Below, in pieces: positions 1 to 6,666 of a stretch of DNA of 20,254 nucleotides (positions are counted from its first letter, which is position 1; every line of letters starts with the position of its first letter). Location: contig JABWAJ010000029.1 of NCBI GenBank assembly GCA_013361075.1, forward strand, positions 1-20,254, written 5' to 3'. The notes under the pieces were generated by a model. It was not told the origin of the DNA. It made no database searches and saw only the letters and a program-made list of their open reading frames with translations. A program made the translations under genes and the position numbers. This DNA comes from Saprospiraceae bacterium (GTDB taxonomy: Bacteria > Bacteroidota > Bacteroidia > Chitinophagales > Saprospiraceae).

Positions 1-833
1 TCGGCAAAGCTCTCTGAATAATGTGCAATTTGTGCCGCCTGAATTAAAGTAAGGGCTTCTTCCTCAACCCTTTGCTGTTGCTGGTAGCATTGCATCACCT
101 CCCAAAGCAAATTTTTTAAATTTTCAAGCAATGCCTGATCGTAAGGCACGGTCAATTTTTTGACCCAAACCTGGCACAACATTGCTTTTAATTCAATCAA
201 AGCATCATCTGACAAGGCATGGGGCAATGCTTGCTGCAGAATTTGTTCAGCCTGGCTGATTTCCCCCATATCCAACAGGAATCCGGCAAAATGTTTTGAT
301 GTAAACGCGGCATGTTCTCCGTTTGGAGCACAATTAAGGGCTTCCTGATAAAAATAATGCGTTTTGTTGGGATCAAAATTGTCTTCCGTAGCCCCGTAGT
401 GGTGCAAAACTGCCGAGTTGTGGCAAAAACGGTATTCCTCAAATGGGTGCCCGTTTGAAATCAGGTCAGCAGGATCGGCTGGAGCACCCTGCTGTAGCCT
501 CGCTATCAGATTTAGCTCGCGAAGCAGGGTTTTATTCCCGGTTAACCAGCTCTCCGTTTTTTCCTCATTTCCCAATTTGGCAAAAACCAGCCCCAGAAAA
601 TTTTCCCGGTTGAATGGAATTTCTTCAGGCAGGAGATAGGGCGGCAACATGTTCTGCCAATCAATCGGGTGCATCATCCCTTGTCCCGGTCGTACCATGA
701 AGTGCATTGCGCCGGAAGGCGGCCTGACCGACAGAAAATCGTGAACAGCAATCAATTCATCGAGGCGTTGTTCTTCTGCGATGTATTGTTTAATCTCCGG
801 AATCAGTTCTGCAGACGCATATATCGAAAGCAT
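1..833 (-). CDS. TPR-like helical repeat protein of the hydrogenase operon (3' end cut by window)
   Basis: An open frame of 277 codons begins at the ATG at 833 and runs off the left edge of the window without a stop, so the C-terminus is missing. I translated it by hand. The N-terminal 60 residues carry charged helices and a Met/Pro-rich stretch (MHFMVRPGQGMMHPIDWQ). From about residue 155 there are helix pairs with TPR-like spacing, for example YFYQEALNCAPNGEHAAF followed by AGFLLDMGEISQAEQILQQA. No signal peptide or membrane segment is visible. It follows the 104-aa gene by 50 bp in the same direction as hupSL, so it is probably the next gene of the hydrogenase operon. TPR proteins usually mediate protein-protein contacts; a role in assembly or docking of the hydrogenase is inference. 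The ATG was chosen as the first after the preceding stop; a GTG 18 nt upstream is less likely. Confidence 0.75.
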   Translation of the reverse strand, partial: MLSIYASAELIPEIKQYIAEEQRLDELIAVHDFLSVRPPSGAMHFMVRPGQGMMHPIDWQNMLPPYLLPEEIPFNRENFLGLVFAKLGNEEKTESWLTGNKTLLRELNLIARLQQGAPADPADLISNGHPFEEYRFCHNSAVLHHYGATEDNFDPNKTHYFYQEALNCAPNGEHAAFTSKHFAGFLLDMGEISQAEQILQQALPHALSDDALIELKAMLCQVWVKKLTVPYDQALLENLKNLLWEVMQCYQQQQRVEEEALTLIQAAQIAHYSESFA

Positions 834-883
834 GGATTTTTTATTTAGCACGTTCCTTTGGCACAGCGCATGGGTTTGAACAA

Positions 884-1198
884 TTACAAATTGATGTGCA
901 ACATTCGCAAACCACTTTGACAGCTATAGGGCAAATCACGGTCCGAATCGTCTACGTCGTGGTCAATCAGTATTTCTTCCAGGGAAATACTTCTGTCTCC
1001 CTTTAAATTTCGGGTTTTCAGCATTTGCATGCCGGCTTTGTGCATGGTTGGGAACAGTTCGTCATCGGAAGGTGCCAGCAGTAAGGCATGGTTTTGTGCA
1101 TAATAAACTACATATACCTGGGTTGCATCCCCAAATGTATCCGTAGCCAACGCCCCGGAAAGAAATAAATGCCGGTTTCTCAATTTCACCTCGCTCAT
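884..1198 (-). CDS. Small conserved-type protein of unknown function in the hydrogenase operon (104 aa)
   Basis: I do not recognise a family. The ATG overlaps the stop of the preceding protease gene by four bases (ATGA), which implies translational coupling and is the best evidence that it is a real gene tied to hydrogenase function. The protein is soluble and probably alpha/beta: hydrophobic strands VYVVYY and ALLLAP in the first half, an acidic stretch (DHDVDDSDRD), and a hydrophobic last strand MLHINL. It has one Cys, in the sequence DLPYSCQSG, which resembles the cluster loop of plant-type ferredoxins, but the further Cys needed for a [2Fe-2S] site are absent in this frame. In a neighbouring frame the sequence stays open almost to the next gene and is rich in Cys (see findings), so a frameshift near the end cannot be excluded. 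Alternatives are a small accessory subunit or a maturation factor. Confidence 0.72.
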   Translation of the reverse strand: MSEVKLRNRHLFLSGALATDTFGDATQVYVVYYAQNHALLLAPSDDELFPTMHKAGMQMLKTRNLKGDRSISLEEILIDHDVDDSDRDLPYSCQSGLRMLHINL

Positions 1199-1680
1199 AC
1201 GACAGGCATGAAAACTTCTTCCAGAATTAAATCACAAACTTTCAATCCTGCCTGATTTACCGGCTCGCTCAGGCCAACCTCCAACCGCGTATCCGATACG
1301 GAAATGAGGTATACACTGATGTCTTCAGGATAGGCTGCACCCAGGATCTTTTTTGCGTAGGAAAGTGCCTGATCCCATTTCAGGCTATGAAGGAAAACCA
1401 GGGGATCGTCCTGAATGGCGGCCAGGGTTTCTGACGCCGGCAAACGAAACAATACCCCATCAGGTTCGTTGCTGTTCACAACTGCATCTACCAGAATGAG
1501 GCGGTCGTGGCCCTGCAATTGAAAGAGCATCTCAAAAGCAGAGGTGCCCATATCAATTAGAGTAAGCCCCTGAATCGAATCGCCCAGTCGCTTTTTCAGT
1601 TGTTCAATGACAAAACACCCGACTCCGTCGTCGCTTCGCACAGGATTTCCAAAACCGAGTACAGCCGTTTTTTTTACCAT
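1195..1680 (-). CDS. hupD: [NiFe] hydrogenase maturation protease (HyaD/HupD/HupW family)
   Basis: This 161-aa endopeptidase should remove the C-terminal extension of the hydrogenase large subunit after nickel insertion, allowing the subunit to close around the NiFe site. It starts with the family signature VLGFGNPVRSDDGVG (residues 7-21). By alignment with E. coli HybD (Glu16, Asp62, His93), the likely nickel-sensing ligands are Asp18, Asp65 (in LILVDAVV) and His98 (in VFLHSL). Length is normal for the family. It lies 90 bp downstream of hupL and overlaps the 104-aa gene by 4 bp. A dedicated protease beside its substrate is the usual arrangement. The acidic residue at position 18 being Asp rather than Glu is common in the family. 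The cytoplasmic location follows from the lack of a signal peptide. Confidence 0.93.
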   Translation of the reverse strand: MVKKTAVLGFGNPVRSDDGVGCFVIEQLKKRLGDSIQGLTLIDMGTSAFEMLFQLQGHDRLILVDAVVNSNEPDGVLFRLPASETLAAIQDDPLVFLHSLKWDQALSYAKKILGAAYPEDISVYLISVSDTRLEVGLSEPVNQAGLKVCDLILEEVFMPVV

Positions 1681-1770
1681 AGAAAAAACAAATATTGGGC
1701 AATGGCATCTTTCATACAGGGGGTTTCTTATGTTAACATCAGCCGAAATATCTGATACGGATTCTGATGA

Positions 1771-3363
1771 TTACAATTTAAACTTCGCCAGTTGCTCACC
1801 CGATTTTGCATCATGTGCATGAACCGTACAAACCAGGCAAGAATCGAACGAACGGGCTACCATGCCGACTTCTACAGGATCGTGCGGGTCTTCGATTTCT
1901 GTGCCTTCCAGGGCTGATTCAATCGGCCCCGGGTTGTTCTTTTCATCGCCGGGGCCAACATTCCAGGTAGTGGGTGCCATTACCTGGTAGTTTTTGATGA
2001 CTCCGTTTTCGATTTCAATCCAGTGTGCCAAAGATCCCCGTGCTGCTTCGGTAGCACCAAAGCCCATGCCGTCGCGTTCTTCCGGCTTGATGTAAAATTG
2101 GCCATCCAGGTCAATTTCCGACAACCACTGGTTGATGTATTCATAAAGCCTTGGCGCTTCATGTACACGGGCAAGAGCACGCACAAATACACTCGGCCCC
2201 ATTTTATTGATGATGTCGCCAAACAATGGATCCTGGATCTGGTGCGATAAATTCGCCGGATTGGCGTTGGCAATAACCCGGGATAATGGCCCGGCCTCAG
2301 CTGCAAATCCGTTGTACCGCGGTGCTTTCGCCCAGCTGTACTTTTCGTTAAAGTCCGTTTCGATCAAATTTTTTGATGGCAGTGGTGTGGGCATAGGTTC
2401 TTTCCAGGGGTGGGCAGCTGGCACATCAGCGTACCAGGAGTGTTTGACGTGCTCCTGAATATTGAGGTGGTCAAAAACATGATAATTCTGGCCATCATAA
2501 AAACCAGAAGGGCTTATGAGTGCTTTATTGCGGCCTTCTATGGTTGGCGTATTGTACAGGTCTTTGTGCAGGTAGGTTCCATAAGCAAGGAACTTGCCCA
2601 CTCCCTGTCCAAATTTATCCATTCCAAATTCAAGGCTGGCGCGGATGAACAAACCCAGATCACTGTTTCGCTGGCTTTCGTTTTCTTCCACCCAGGCCAT
2701 CAAATCGTCCCAGCTTTTTATTTGCATATAGCGCTCGATAGAACACCCCAGCCAAACGGACTCCAACCAGTCATTGCGGAAGTGGTTCATAATGGCATGA
2801 GCCCGCGTTATGTCCTTAAGAGTAGGTGCACACATGACGCCGCCCGGCACCATATAGGAAGAATGGGGCCATTGGCCTCCAAAAATGGCATATACTTCTA
2901 CCGGTCGCCCTGAAGCAGTCACCCCTCTCTGAAAAGAGGTGCCTACATAAGCGGCAAAACGCCTGACTACTTCTGCATAGAGGGGTTTGTTTGCAAACTT
3001 TTTGTTCGCCATGTCTGTAGCAAAAATGGCATAGAACCACCGGGGTATGGATTGTATGGTTTCAGTAGCCTGGCCGATAGCACGTAACAACAGGGCATTG
3101 GGCGTCAGTTGTGTTTTCCATGCAGTATCTAAAGCAGAAGAGGCACAATATAGGTGGGAGCCACCACAAATTCCACAAATGCGGGGGGTAACAATCAGGC
3201 CTGATTGTGGATCTTTGCCGTGCATGATTTTTTCAAATCCACGAAACATAGCAGCTTGGGTATGCGCCCGCGTAACAACGCCATTTTCCATGTACACTTT
3301 CACATCCAGGTCGCCTTCAACGCGCCCGACGGGAGATATATTGAGTTCCTTGACCGTTGACAT
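1771..3363 (-). CDS. hupL: [NiFe] uptake hydrogenase large subunit, group 2a-like
   Basis: This is the catalytic subunit, which splits H2 at the NiFe(CN)2CO centre and passes electrons to the small subunit. The N-terminal L1 motif is RICGICGGSH (residues 61-70), giving ligands Cys63 and Cys66. The C-terminal L2 motif is DSCLVCTVH (507-515), giving Cys509 and Cys512. The expected protease cut after His515 would release a 15-residue tail (AHDAKSGEQLAKFKL), so the protein is made as a precursor. Full length is 530 aa, normal for group 2a enzymes. The L2 motif has Ser where most families have Pro (DPCxxC). The start ATG is 35 bp downstream of hupS. Because the small subunit lacks a Tat signal, the enzyme should sit on the cytoplasmic side, feeding electrons to the quinone pool. 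Assignment to group 2a rests mainly on the partner HupS sequence and the gene order. Confidence 0.96.
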   Translation of the reverse strand: MSTVKELNISPVGRVEGDLDVKVYMENGVVTRAHTQAAMFRGFEKIMHGKDPQSGLIVTPRICGICGGSHLYCASSALDTAWKTQLTPNALLLRAIGQATETIQSIPRWFYAIFATDMANKKFANKPLYAEVVRRFAAYVGTSFQRGVTASGRPVEVYAIFGGQWPHSSYMVPGGVMCAPTLKDITRAHAIMNHFRNDWLESVWLGCSIERYMQIKSWDDLMAWVEENESQRNSDLGLFIRASLEFGMDKFGQGVGKFLAYGTYLHKDLYNTPTIEGRNKALISPSGFYDGQNYHVFDHLNIQEHVKHSWYADVPAAHPWKEPMPTPLPSKNLIETDFNEKYSWAKAPRYNGFAAEAGPLSRVIANANPANLSHQIQDPLFGDIINKMGPSVFVRALARVHEAPRLYEYINQWLSEIDLDGQFYIKPEERDGMGFGATEAARGSLAHWIEIENGVIKNYQVMAPTTWNVGPGDEKNNPGPIESALEGTEIEDPHDPVEVGMVARSFDSCLVCTVHAHDAKSGEQLAKFKL

Positions 3364-3398
3364 ATAGGAATTATTTGACTTGTTTAATGAATGAAAAA

Positions 3399-4379
3399 TT
3401 ACTTGGACGTATCAAAATGCTCTTTGTTTACGCCCATCGCACCTTCTACTGCTCCCATTACTTTTTCGAATCCGGCGCGTGTGTAGTAGGCCAGGCGCGA
3501 AGTTCCAGCAGGCACGTCCTGGGGTAAAAAGCCCAGGTATTTGAGTGATTTGAAAACGCTTCCCTTGGCGAGGTCGTGATGGGGGAAGCCCGGCTCAGTA
3601 CAGCCAAGGCATGGATGGTTGGCACGGGTTTTGCTCGACTGGCGGTTCCATAAAATCCGGTTGCAACTGGCATGTGTCATTGGCCCTCTGCAGCCGACCT
3701 CATAAAACAGACAGCCCCCACGTTTTCCAAAGCCACCGTCAACTTTTTGAGCGAAACTGATTGCATTCGGGCAGCCGGTTTGGACAAAATCCGTAAAAAA
3801 GGTTTTGGGCCGGTGAAAATCATCTATCAGCACATCTTTGATCCGGCCGGTTGAAATGGCCACCAGAATCTGGGTAACCCAGTCAGGGTGAGCCGGACAA
3901 CCAGGGATATTGATCACGGGCAAACCTCCTTTGGAAACAAAGTCGGCACCAAGAAAACCACCTTTGCTTTTTTTGAGAAACTGAAGACCAGTACTTTCAC
4001 TCGGGTTGGGTGGTACTGCTGGAATGCCTCCCCACGTCGCACAATCGCCAATAGCTACGACAAAAGCTGCAACTTTGGATAAGTCGCGTACCCAATCCTG
4101 CATGGGCCGGTCGCAGAAATAATTCATCGTACCTGTGCCGTTTGGGCCTTGAATGATGGTGCCCTCAAACACAAAAATGTCCATCTGAACTTTACCATTC
4201 AGAATATCTGAAAGCAGATCTTCGACCTGGTGCCCGATTTCAAGGCCAATGGAAGGATGCCAAAGAATATTGATGCCAAAGTCAGTAACCAACTCAACAA
4301 CGGTTGGTTCTTCGGCATTCAGGAAAGACATGGTATTGCCGCTGCAGGCCCCACCTTGTAACCAGAGTACGTTTGCCAT
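3399..4379 (-). CDS. hupS: [NiFe] uptake hydrogenase small (Fe-S) subunit, group 2a-like
   Basis: This subunit carries the iron-sulfur relay from the NiFe site. I start it at the ATG at 4379 (MANVLWLQGGACSGN), giving 326 aa. An in-frame ATG 60 nt upstream would add 20 residues not seen in cyanobacterial HupS, and would place the start close to the promoter element. The sequence closely matches my recollection of cyanobacterial HupS, including VLWLQGGACSGNTMSFLNAE and FYEVGCRGPMTHASCNRILW. Proximal-cluster ligands are Cys12, Cys113 (GDCATWGG) and Cys161 (PGCPAHPDW). The usual second Cys of the CxxC is Asn15, which favours a [3Fe-4S] proximal cluster as in mycobacterial Huc. His and Cys residues between 223 and 260 supply the other clusters. 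There is no Tat signal peptide and no C-terminal membrane anchor, both typical of group 2. It heads the operon hupS-hupL-protease. Confidence 0.96.
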   Translation of the reverse strand: MANVLWLQGGACSGNTMSFLNAEEPTVVELVTDFGINILWHPSIGLEIGHQVEDLLSDILNGKVQMDIFVFEGTIIQGPNGTGTMNYFCDRPMQDWVRDLSKVAAFVVAIGDCATWGGIPAVPPNPSESTGLQFLKKSKGGFLGADFVSKGGLPVINIPGCPAHPDWVTQILVAISTGRIKDVLIDDFHRPKTFFTDFVQTGCPNAISFAQKVDGGFGKRGGCLFYEVGCRGPMTHASCNRILWNRQSSKTRANHPCLGCTEPGFPHHDLAKGSVFKSLKYLGFLPQDVPAGTSRLAYYTRAGFEKVMGAVEGAMGVNKEHFDTSK

Positions 4380-4441
4380 AGATTTAGATTTGTAGTACCC
4401 GAGAAATCTCCACATTATTGTTGGAGAAATAAGTATCACAA

Positions 4442-4449
4442 CAAATATA
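4442..4449 (-). promoter_or_regulatory. Promoter -7 element of the hydrogenase operon
   Basis: Read on the minus strand this is TATATTTG, an exact match to the Bacteroidota -7 consensus TAnnTTTG. It would place the transcript start near 4435 and give a 5' leader of about 56 nt before the hupS ATG at 4379. No TTG is present at the ideal -33 distance; that position is occupied by the palindrome at 4466-4483, which suggests the promoter is controlled there. Inference from motif and position. Confidence 0.55.
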
Positions 4450-4465
4450 TGTCAACGATTCAGGA

Positions 4466-4483
4466 TTAGTAATTTTTTACTAA
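4466..4483. promoter_or_regulatory. Palindromic operator candidate 1
   Basis: TTAGTAATTTTTTACTAA is a perfect inverted repeat (7-bp arms, 4-bp centre). It sits 16 bp upstream of the hupS -7 element, over the -33 region. Together with the second palindrome 5 bp away, which has the same length and the same TTAG...CTAA ends, it looks like a pair of dimer sites for a helix-turn-helix regulator, most simply one of the TetR proteins encoded just upstream. Confidence 0.55.
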
Positions 4484-4488
4484 AAAAT

Positions 4489-4506
4489 TTAGAAAAAATT
4501 TTCTAA
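4489..4506. promoter_or_regulatory. Palindromic operator candidate 2
   Basis: TTAGAAAAAATTTTCTAA is a perfect inverted repeat with 8-bp arms and a 2-bp centre. Its centre is 23 bp from that of the first palindrome, about two helical turns, so two dimers could bind nearly the same face. A further half site, TTTAGAAAG, follows at 4507-4515. The run is AT-rich, so chance palindromes are more likely than in average sequence. Confidence 0.5.
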
Positions 4507-4565
4507 TTTAGAAAGAGTCAAAATCAAATTAGGAGAAACGTCAGGTCAGCTCGTACCCGGACTTC

Positions 4566-5192
4566 TTAAATATTGCTTCCAATAGGCTGAATTTCAATGG
4601 TAAACTCGTCGAGCCCGCGGCGGGTGAAGTAGGGACTGATCTGGGCCCAGACCGCGTTTTTGAAATGGTCGGCAGTAAACGACTGTCCTTTGAGTATTTG
4701 CTGGGGAACCCAAAAAATGATGGTCATCCAGATGTTGTTGGTCAGGGTATCATAAATTCCCTGAACAGGTTCGGGCATGAGTACCCCCCGTTGAACGCAA
4801 TAATCAAGGCGTTTGCGAATCTGAAGGAGCATCTTCGCAACAAACTGATGCCAGCGCGTCATGATGGCCGGATTAGAGCGCTCAATTTCAAACAAGTCTA
4901 TGAGATAAAAATTGTACTTTGCAAAAAAAGAATGGTAAAGGTCCAATTGCTGGTCGAAATCAGCCAAACCGGGACTTTTCAGATAAAAAGAAAGGATTTC
5001 TGAAAACTCGTCGAAGAGGTTTTCATAAACAGTGGAGACAATAATATCTTTGTTTCGGAAGTGGTAAGCCAGATTCCCGACACTAATGCCGGCTTCATCG
5101 GCAATTTGTTGCAGCCGCACATTGGCAACACCGTCCTGGTTAAACAAACGGATCGCAGATTCGATTATCCTTAGCTTTGTTGCGATGCTCAC
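4566..5192 (-). CDS. TetR/AcrR family transcriptional regulator, hydrogenase-proximal
   Basis: A 208-aa regulator with an N-terminal TetR helix-turn-helix (residues 5-55): RIIESAIRLFNQDG, then LQQIADEAGISVGNLAYHFR, where the recognition helix ends in the family hallmark YHF-NK. The rest is an all-helical ligand-binding and dimerisation domain rich in aromatic residues (for example FFAKYNFYLIDLFEIE), with no recognisable ligand class. It is transcribed toward hupS, with 186 bp between its stop and the hupS ATG; that gap holds the two palindromes and the promoter element. It is therefore the leading candidate for control of the hydrogenase operon, though TetR proteins also often act on their own promoter and no copy of the palindrome is seen upstream of this gene. 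It is clearly paralogous to the regulator at 5605-6255. Confidence 0.92.
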   Translation of the reverse strand: MSIATKLRIIESAIRLFNQDGVANVRLQQIADEAGISVGNLAYHFRNKDIIVSTVYENLFDEFSEILSFYLKSPGLADFDQQLDLYHSFFAKYNFYLIDLFEIERSNPAIMTRWHQFVAKMLLQIRKRLDYCVQRGVLMPEPVQGIYDTLTNNIWMTIIFWVPQQILKGQSFTADHFKNAVWAQISPYFTRRGLDEFTIEIQPIGSNI

Positions 5193-5228
5193 ACTATAAG
5201 GATTTTTTTCCCGATCAACCGGAAAGTG

Positions 5229-5588
5229 TTAATTGAGGGTTGTATGAAAACTTTCTAATTCTATTTTTAAGGTCCCCCGTTGATCTTTAGCGGCCAGGCG
5301 TCGCATATACAAGGCCATCATTTCTGCTCGCCGGGGACAGGCATGCGAGGTAATGCGGCGCATCAAAAATTTCATGGGCGTTTTATGATGCGCAAAAACC
5401 AGCGAAATTAACCACAATCCGTTGTGCACAGAGATCTGATCAATAACTGCAGTGTCGGAAAGCCAGCGGTCATCGCTCAGAAAGTCCATATCTTTGAGAT
5501 CGCCCAGCTTGTCCGTAAAAAACAAGTTGCTCAGATGGTCAAGTACCTGAGCATAAAGAGCCGGATCCAGTACAAATGGTGGCTTCAT
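5229..5588 (-). CDS. Hypothetical protein between two TetR genes (119 aa)
   Basis: No family recognised. I use the ATG at 5588 (MKPPFVLDPALYAQ); an upstream ATG at 5624 would add 12 residues (MVYLGIKFEHHL) but overlaps the end of the preceding TetR gene by 20 nt, so it is less likely though possible. The protein is soluble and mostly helical, with a middle segment VHNGLWLISLVFAHH that is hydrophobic but too short and His-rich for a confident membrane helix. The C-terminal third is Arg/Met-rich (RRITSHACPRRAEMMALYMRR). It is 16 bp from the upstream TetR gene and 36 bp from the downstream one, so the three probably form one transcript. It could be a regulatory partner or an unrelated small protein; nothing in the sequence decides. 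Confidence 0.6.
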   Translation of the reverse strand: MKPPFVLDPALYAQVLDHLSNLFFTDKLGDLKDMDFLSDDRWLSDTAVIDQISVHNGLWLISLVFAHHKTPMKFLMRRITSHACPRRAEMMALYMRRLAAKDQRGTLKIELESFHTTLN

Positions 5589-5604
5589 AAGGTGATGCTC
5601 AAAT

Positions 5605-6255
5605 TTAATTCCCAAATATACCATCTTTATCCGATAAAAGCGCTAAGGTTTGGCGGGATTCCTGCAAACCAATATCGGTAAAGTAGGGAAAAAGCAAGCC
5701 CCACAAGGCTTGCTGAAATTTTTTATAATCATTTGCCGGCTCTCCCTGAACATGGCAACAGTACATCCAGGAGTTGGCAGTTATCCAGAATTGAGTGGCA
5801 AGGGTTTGCATCTGTTCCTCTTTCAAAAGTTCGCTGCGGAACGCGCCCCGCGATTTGTTGAATTCCAGAGCCAGCTCAAGTTGCTGGATTTGCCAGAGAA
5901 CCAGTTGTCGGTATCGTATCGAGATATCCGGGTAGTTCCGCACAATATCAAGTGTATCCAGATAAAAAAAGGCATACTGCTGTTGCAGTTCAAACGTACT
6001 GATCATCAGGCGTTCAATGTCTTCAAACAAGGGTAAAATCCGGAATTCTGTCAGCAACAGGCTTTGCTGTCCTTCAATCTGTGTCCAGATGGCCTGCAGG
6101 ATAGCCTCTTTGTTTCGGAAATGATAGGTCAGGTTACCAAGGCTCATAAATGCTTCGTCTGCAATGTGTTGCAATCGGGCATTAACCAAGCCCCGGCTGT
6201 TAAAGCACCCAACCGCTGCAGCCAATATCTTTTGTTTTGTGTCTAAACCAGCCAT
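5605..6255 (-). CDS. TetR/AcrR family transcriptional regulator, second paralog
   Basis: A 216-aa TetR protein. The N-terminal DNA-binding domain has KILAAAVGCFNSRG followed by LQHIADEAFMSLGNLTYHFR, nearly the same as the regulator at 4566-5192 (same LQ-IADEA, GNL-YHFRNK), so the pair arose by duplication. The ligand domain is helical, with aromatic and Cys-containing segments (YAFFYLDTLDIVRNYP, SWMYCCHVQG), and has diverged more than the DNA-binding part. Similar recognition helices suggest the two may bind related operators while sensing different signals. It starts 12 bp beyond the tRNA-Gly terminator. I see no clear promoter in that gap, so its transcript may arise by readthrough or from an atypical promoter. 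Confidence 0.9.
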   Translation of the reverse strand: MAGLDTKQKILAAAVGCFNSRGLVNARLQHIADEAFMSLGNLTYHFRNKEAILQAIWTQIEGQQSLLLTEFRILPLFEDIERLMISTFELQQQYAFFYLDTLDIVRNYPDISIRYRQLVLWQIQQLELALEFNKSRGAFRSELLKEEQMQTLATQFWITANSWMYCCHVQGEPANDYKKFQQALWGLLFPYFTDIGLQESRQTLALLSDKDGIFGN

Positions 6256-6266
6256 TTTTTACCGGC

Positions 6267-6305
6267 AAAAACGACAATAGCAACCCAGATAAAAGGCTGC
6301 TATTG
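6267..6305 (-). terminator. Intrinsic terminator of tRNA-Gly
   Basis: On the minus strand CAATAGCAGCC pairs with GGGTTGCTATTG (8 perfect pairs, CAATAGCA/TGCTATTG at 6275-6282 and 6298-6305, extended by GC pairs), followed by TCGTTTTT. It lies 14 nt past the tRNA 3' end and before the TetR start. Confidence 0.7.
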
Positions 6306-6318
6306 AAGTAAGGTTGAG

Positions 6319-6391
6319 AGCGGGATACGAGACTCGAACTCGCGACTTCCAGCTTGGGAAGCTAGCGCTCTACCAACTGAGCTAATCCCGC
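6319..6391 (-). tRNA. tRNA-Gly (anticodon CCC)
   Basis: A complete 73-nt cloverleaf is readable on the minus strand. The acceptor stem is GCGGGAT/ATCCCGC with discriminator U. The D arm is GCTC-AGTTGGTA-GAGC. The anticodon arm is CTAGC-TTCCCAA-GCTGG, so bases 34-36 are CCC, reading GGG glycine codons. The T arm is GCGAG-TTCGAGT-CTCGT. The 3' CCA is not encoded and must be added enzymatically. It has its own promoter (6404-6433) and terminator (6267-6305), so it is a single-gene unit. Confidence 0.97.
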
Positions 6392-6403
6392 ATTGTGGTA
6401 CTA

Positions 6404-6433
6404 CAAAAATACAAAGCTTATTCGTTTGCGCAA
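6404..6433 (-). promoter_or_regulatory. Promoter of tRNA-Gly
   Basis: On the minus strand, TTG (6433-6431), a 19-nt spacer and TATTTTTG (6411-6404) match the Bacteroidota housekeeping promoter TTG-N19-TAnnTTTG. The -7 element ends 12 nt before the tRNA 5' end, the expected distance for a short pre-tRNA leader. Confidence 0.75.
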
Positions 6434-6490
6434 ACTAAAATTTTTCTGCATCTTTGTCATGGGCATCTAACTTACGTTGAGCTATGGTGT

Positions 6491-6531
6491 AATAAAAAAA
6501 GAACCCGGGATCAAGCATTTGCTTTCCCGGG
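6491..6531 (-). terminator. Intrinsic terminator after the 45-aa gene
   Basis: CCCGGGA (6504-6510) pairs perfectly with TCCCGGG (6525-6531), with an inner AAGC/GCTT stem. On the minus strand the hairpin is followed by TTCTTTTTTTATT, a strong U-tract. No tRNA or long gene ends here on this strand, so the transcript it ends must come from the small gene to the right. Confidence 0.7.
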
Positions 6532-6538
6532 CTGGTAG

Positions 6539-6559
6539 TTTTAAGGGGCCTTTCACGCT
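6539..6559 (+). repeat. Imperfect 21-bp direct repeat, copy 1
   Basis: TTTTAAGGGGCCTTTCACGCT matches TTTTAAGTAACCTTTCACGCT at 6924-6944 except for three central bases. The two copies flank the 45-aa gene and its control elements. Confidence 0.5.
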
Positions 6560-6666
6560 TTCGAGTTTATTTTTGGAACTATGTGAGCGACCTTTCTATC
6601 TGCTCCTTTTCAAAAAATTAAAAAAACAGGTGTACCTTAAACAAAAGGAATCTATACCCAGGCGAT

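Noticed and set aside
2410..2913. 167-codon plus-strand open frame antisense to hupL
   Set aside because: It lies wholly inside hupL, whose conserved sequence explains the open frame; the translation resembles no protein.
4377..4439. Longer hupS start with a possible signal sequence
   Set aside because: The extra residues MILISPTIMWRFLGYYKSKS lack a twin-arginine motif, and the shorter start matches cyanobacterial HupS exactly at its beginning.
6319..6391. tRNA-Gly as an integration site for a hydrogenase island
   Set aside because: The hydrogenase genes do lie on the 3' side of the tRNA, but I found no second copy of the tRNA 3' end and no integrase in the window.
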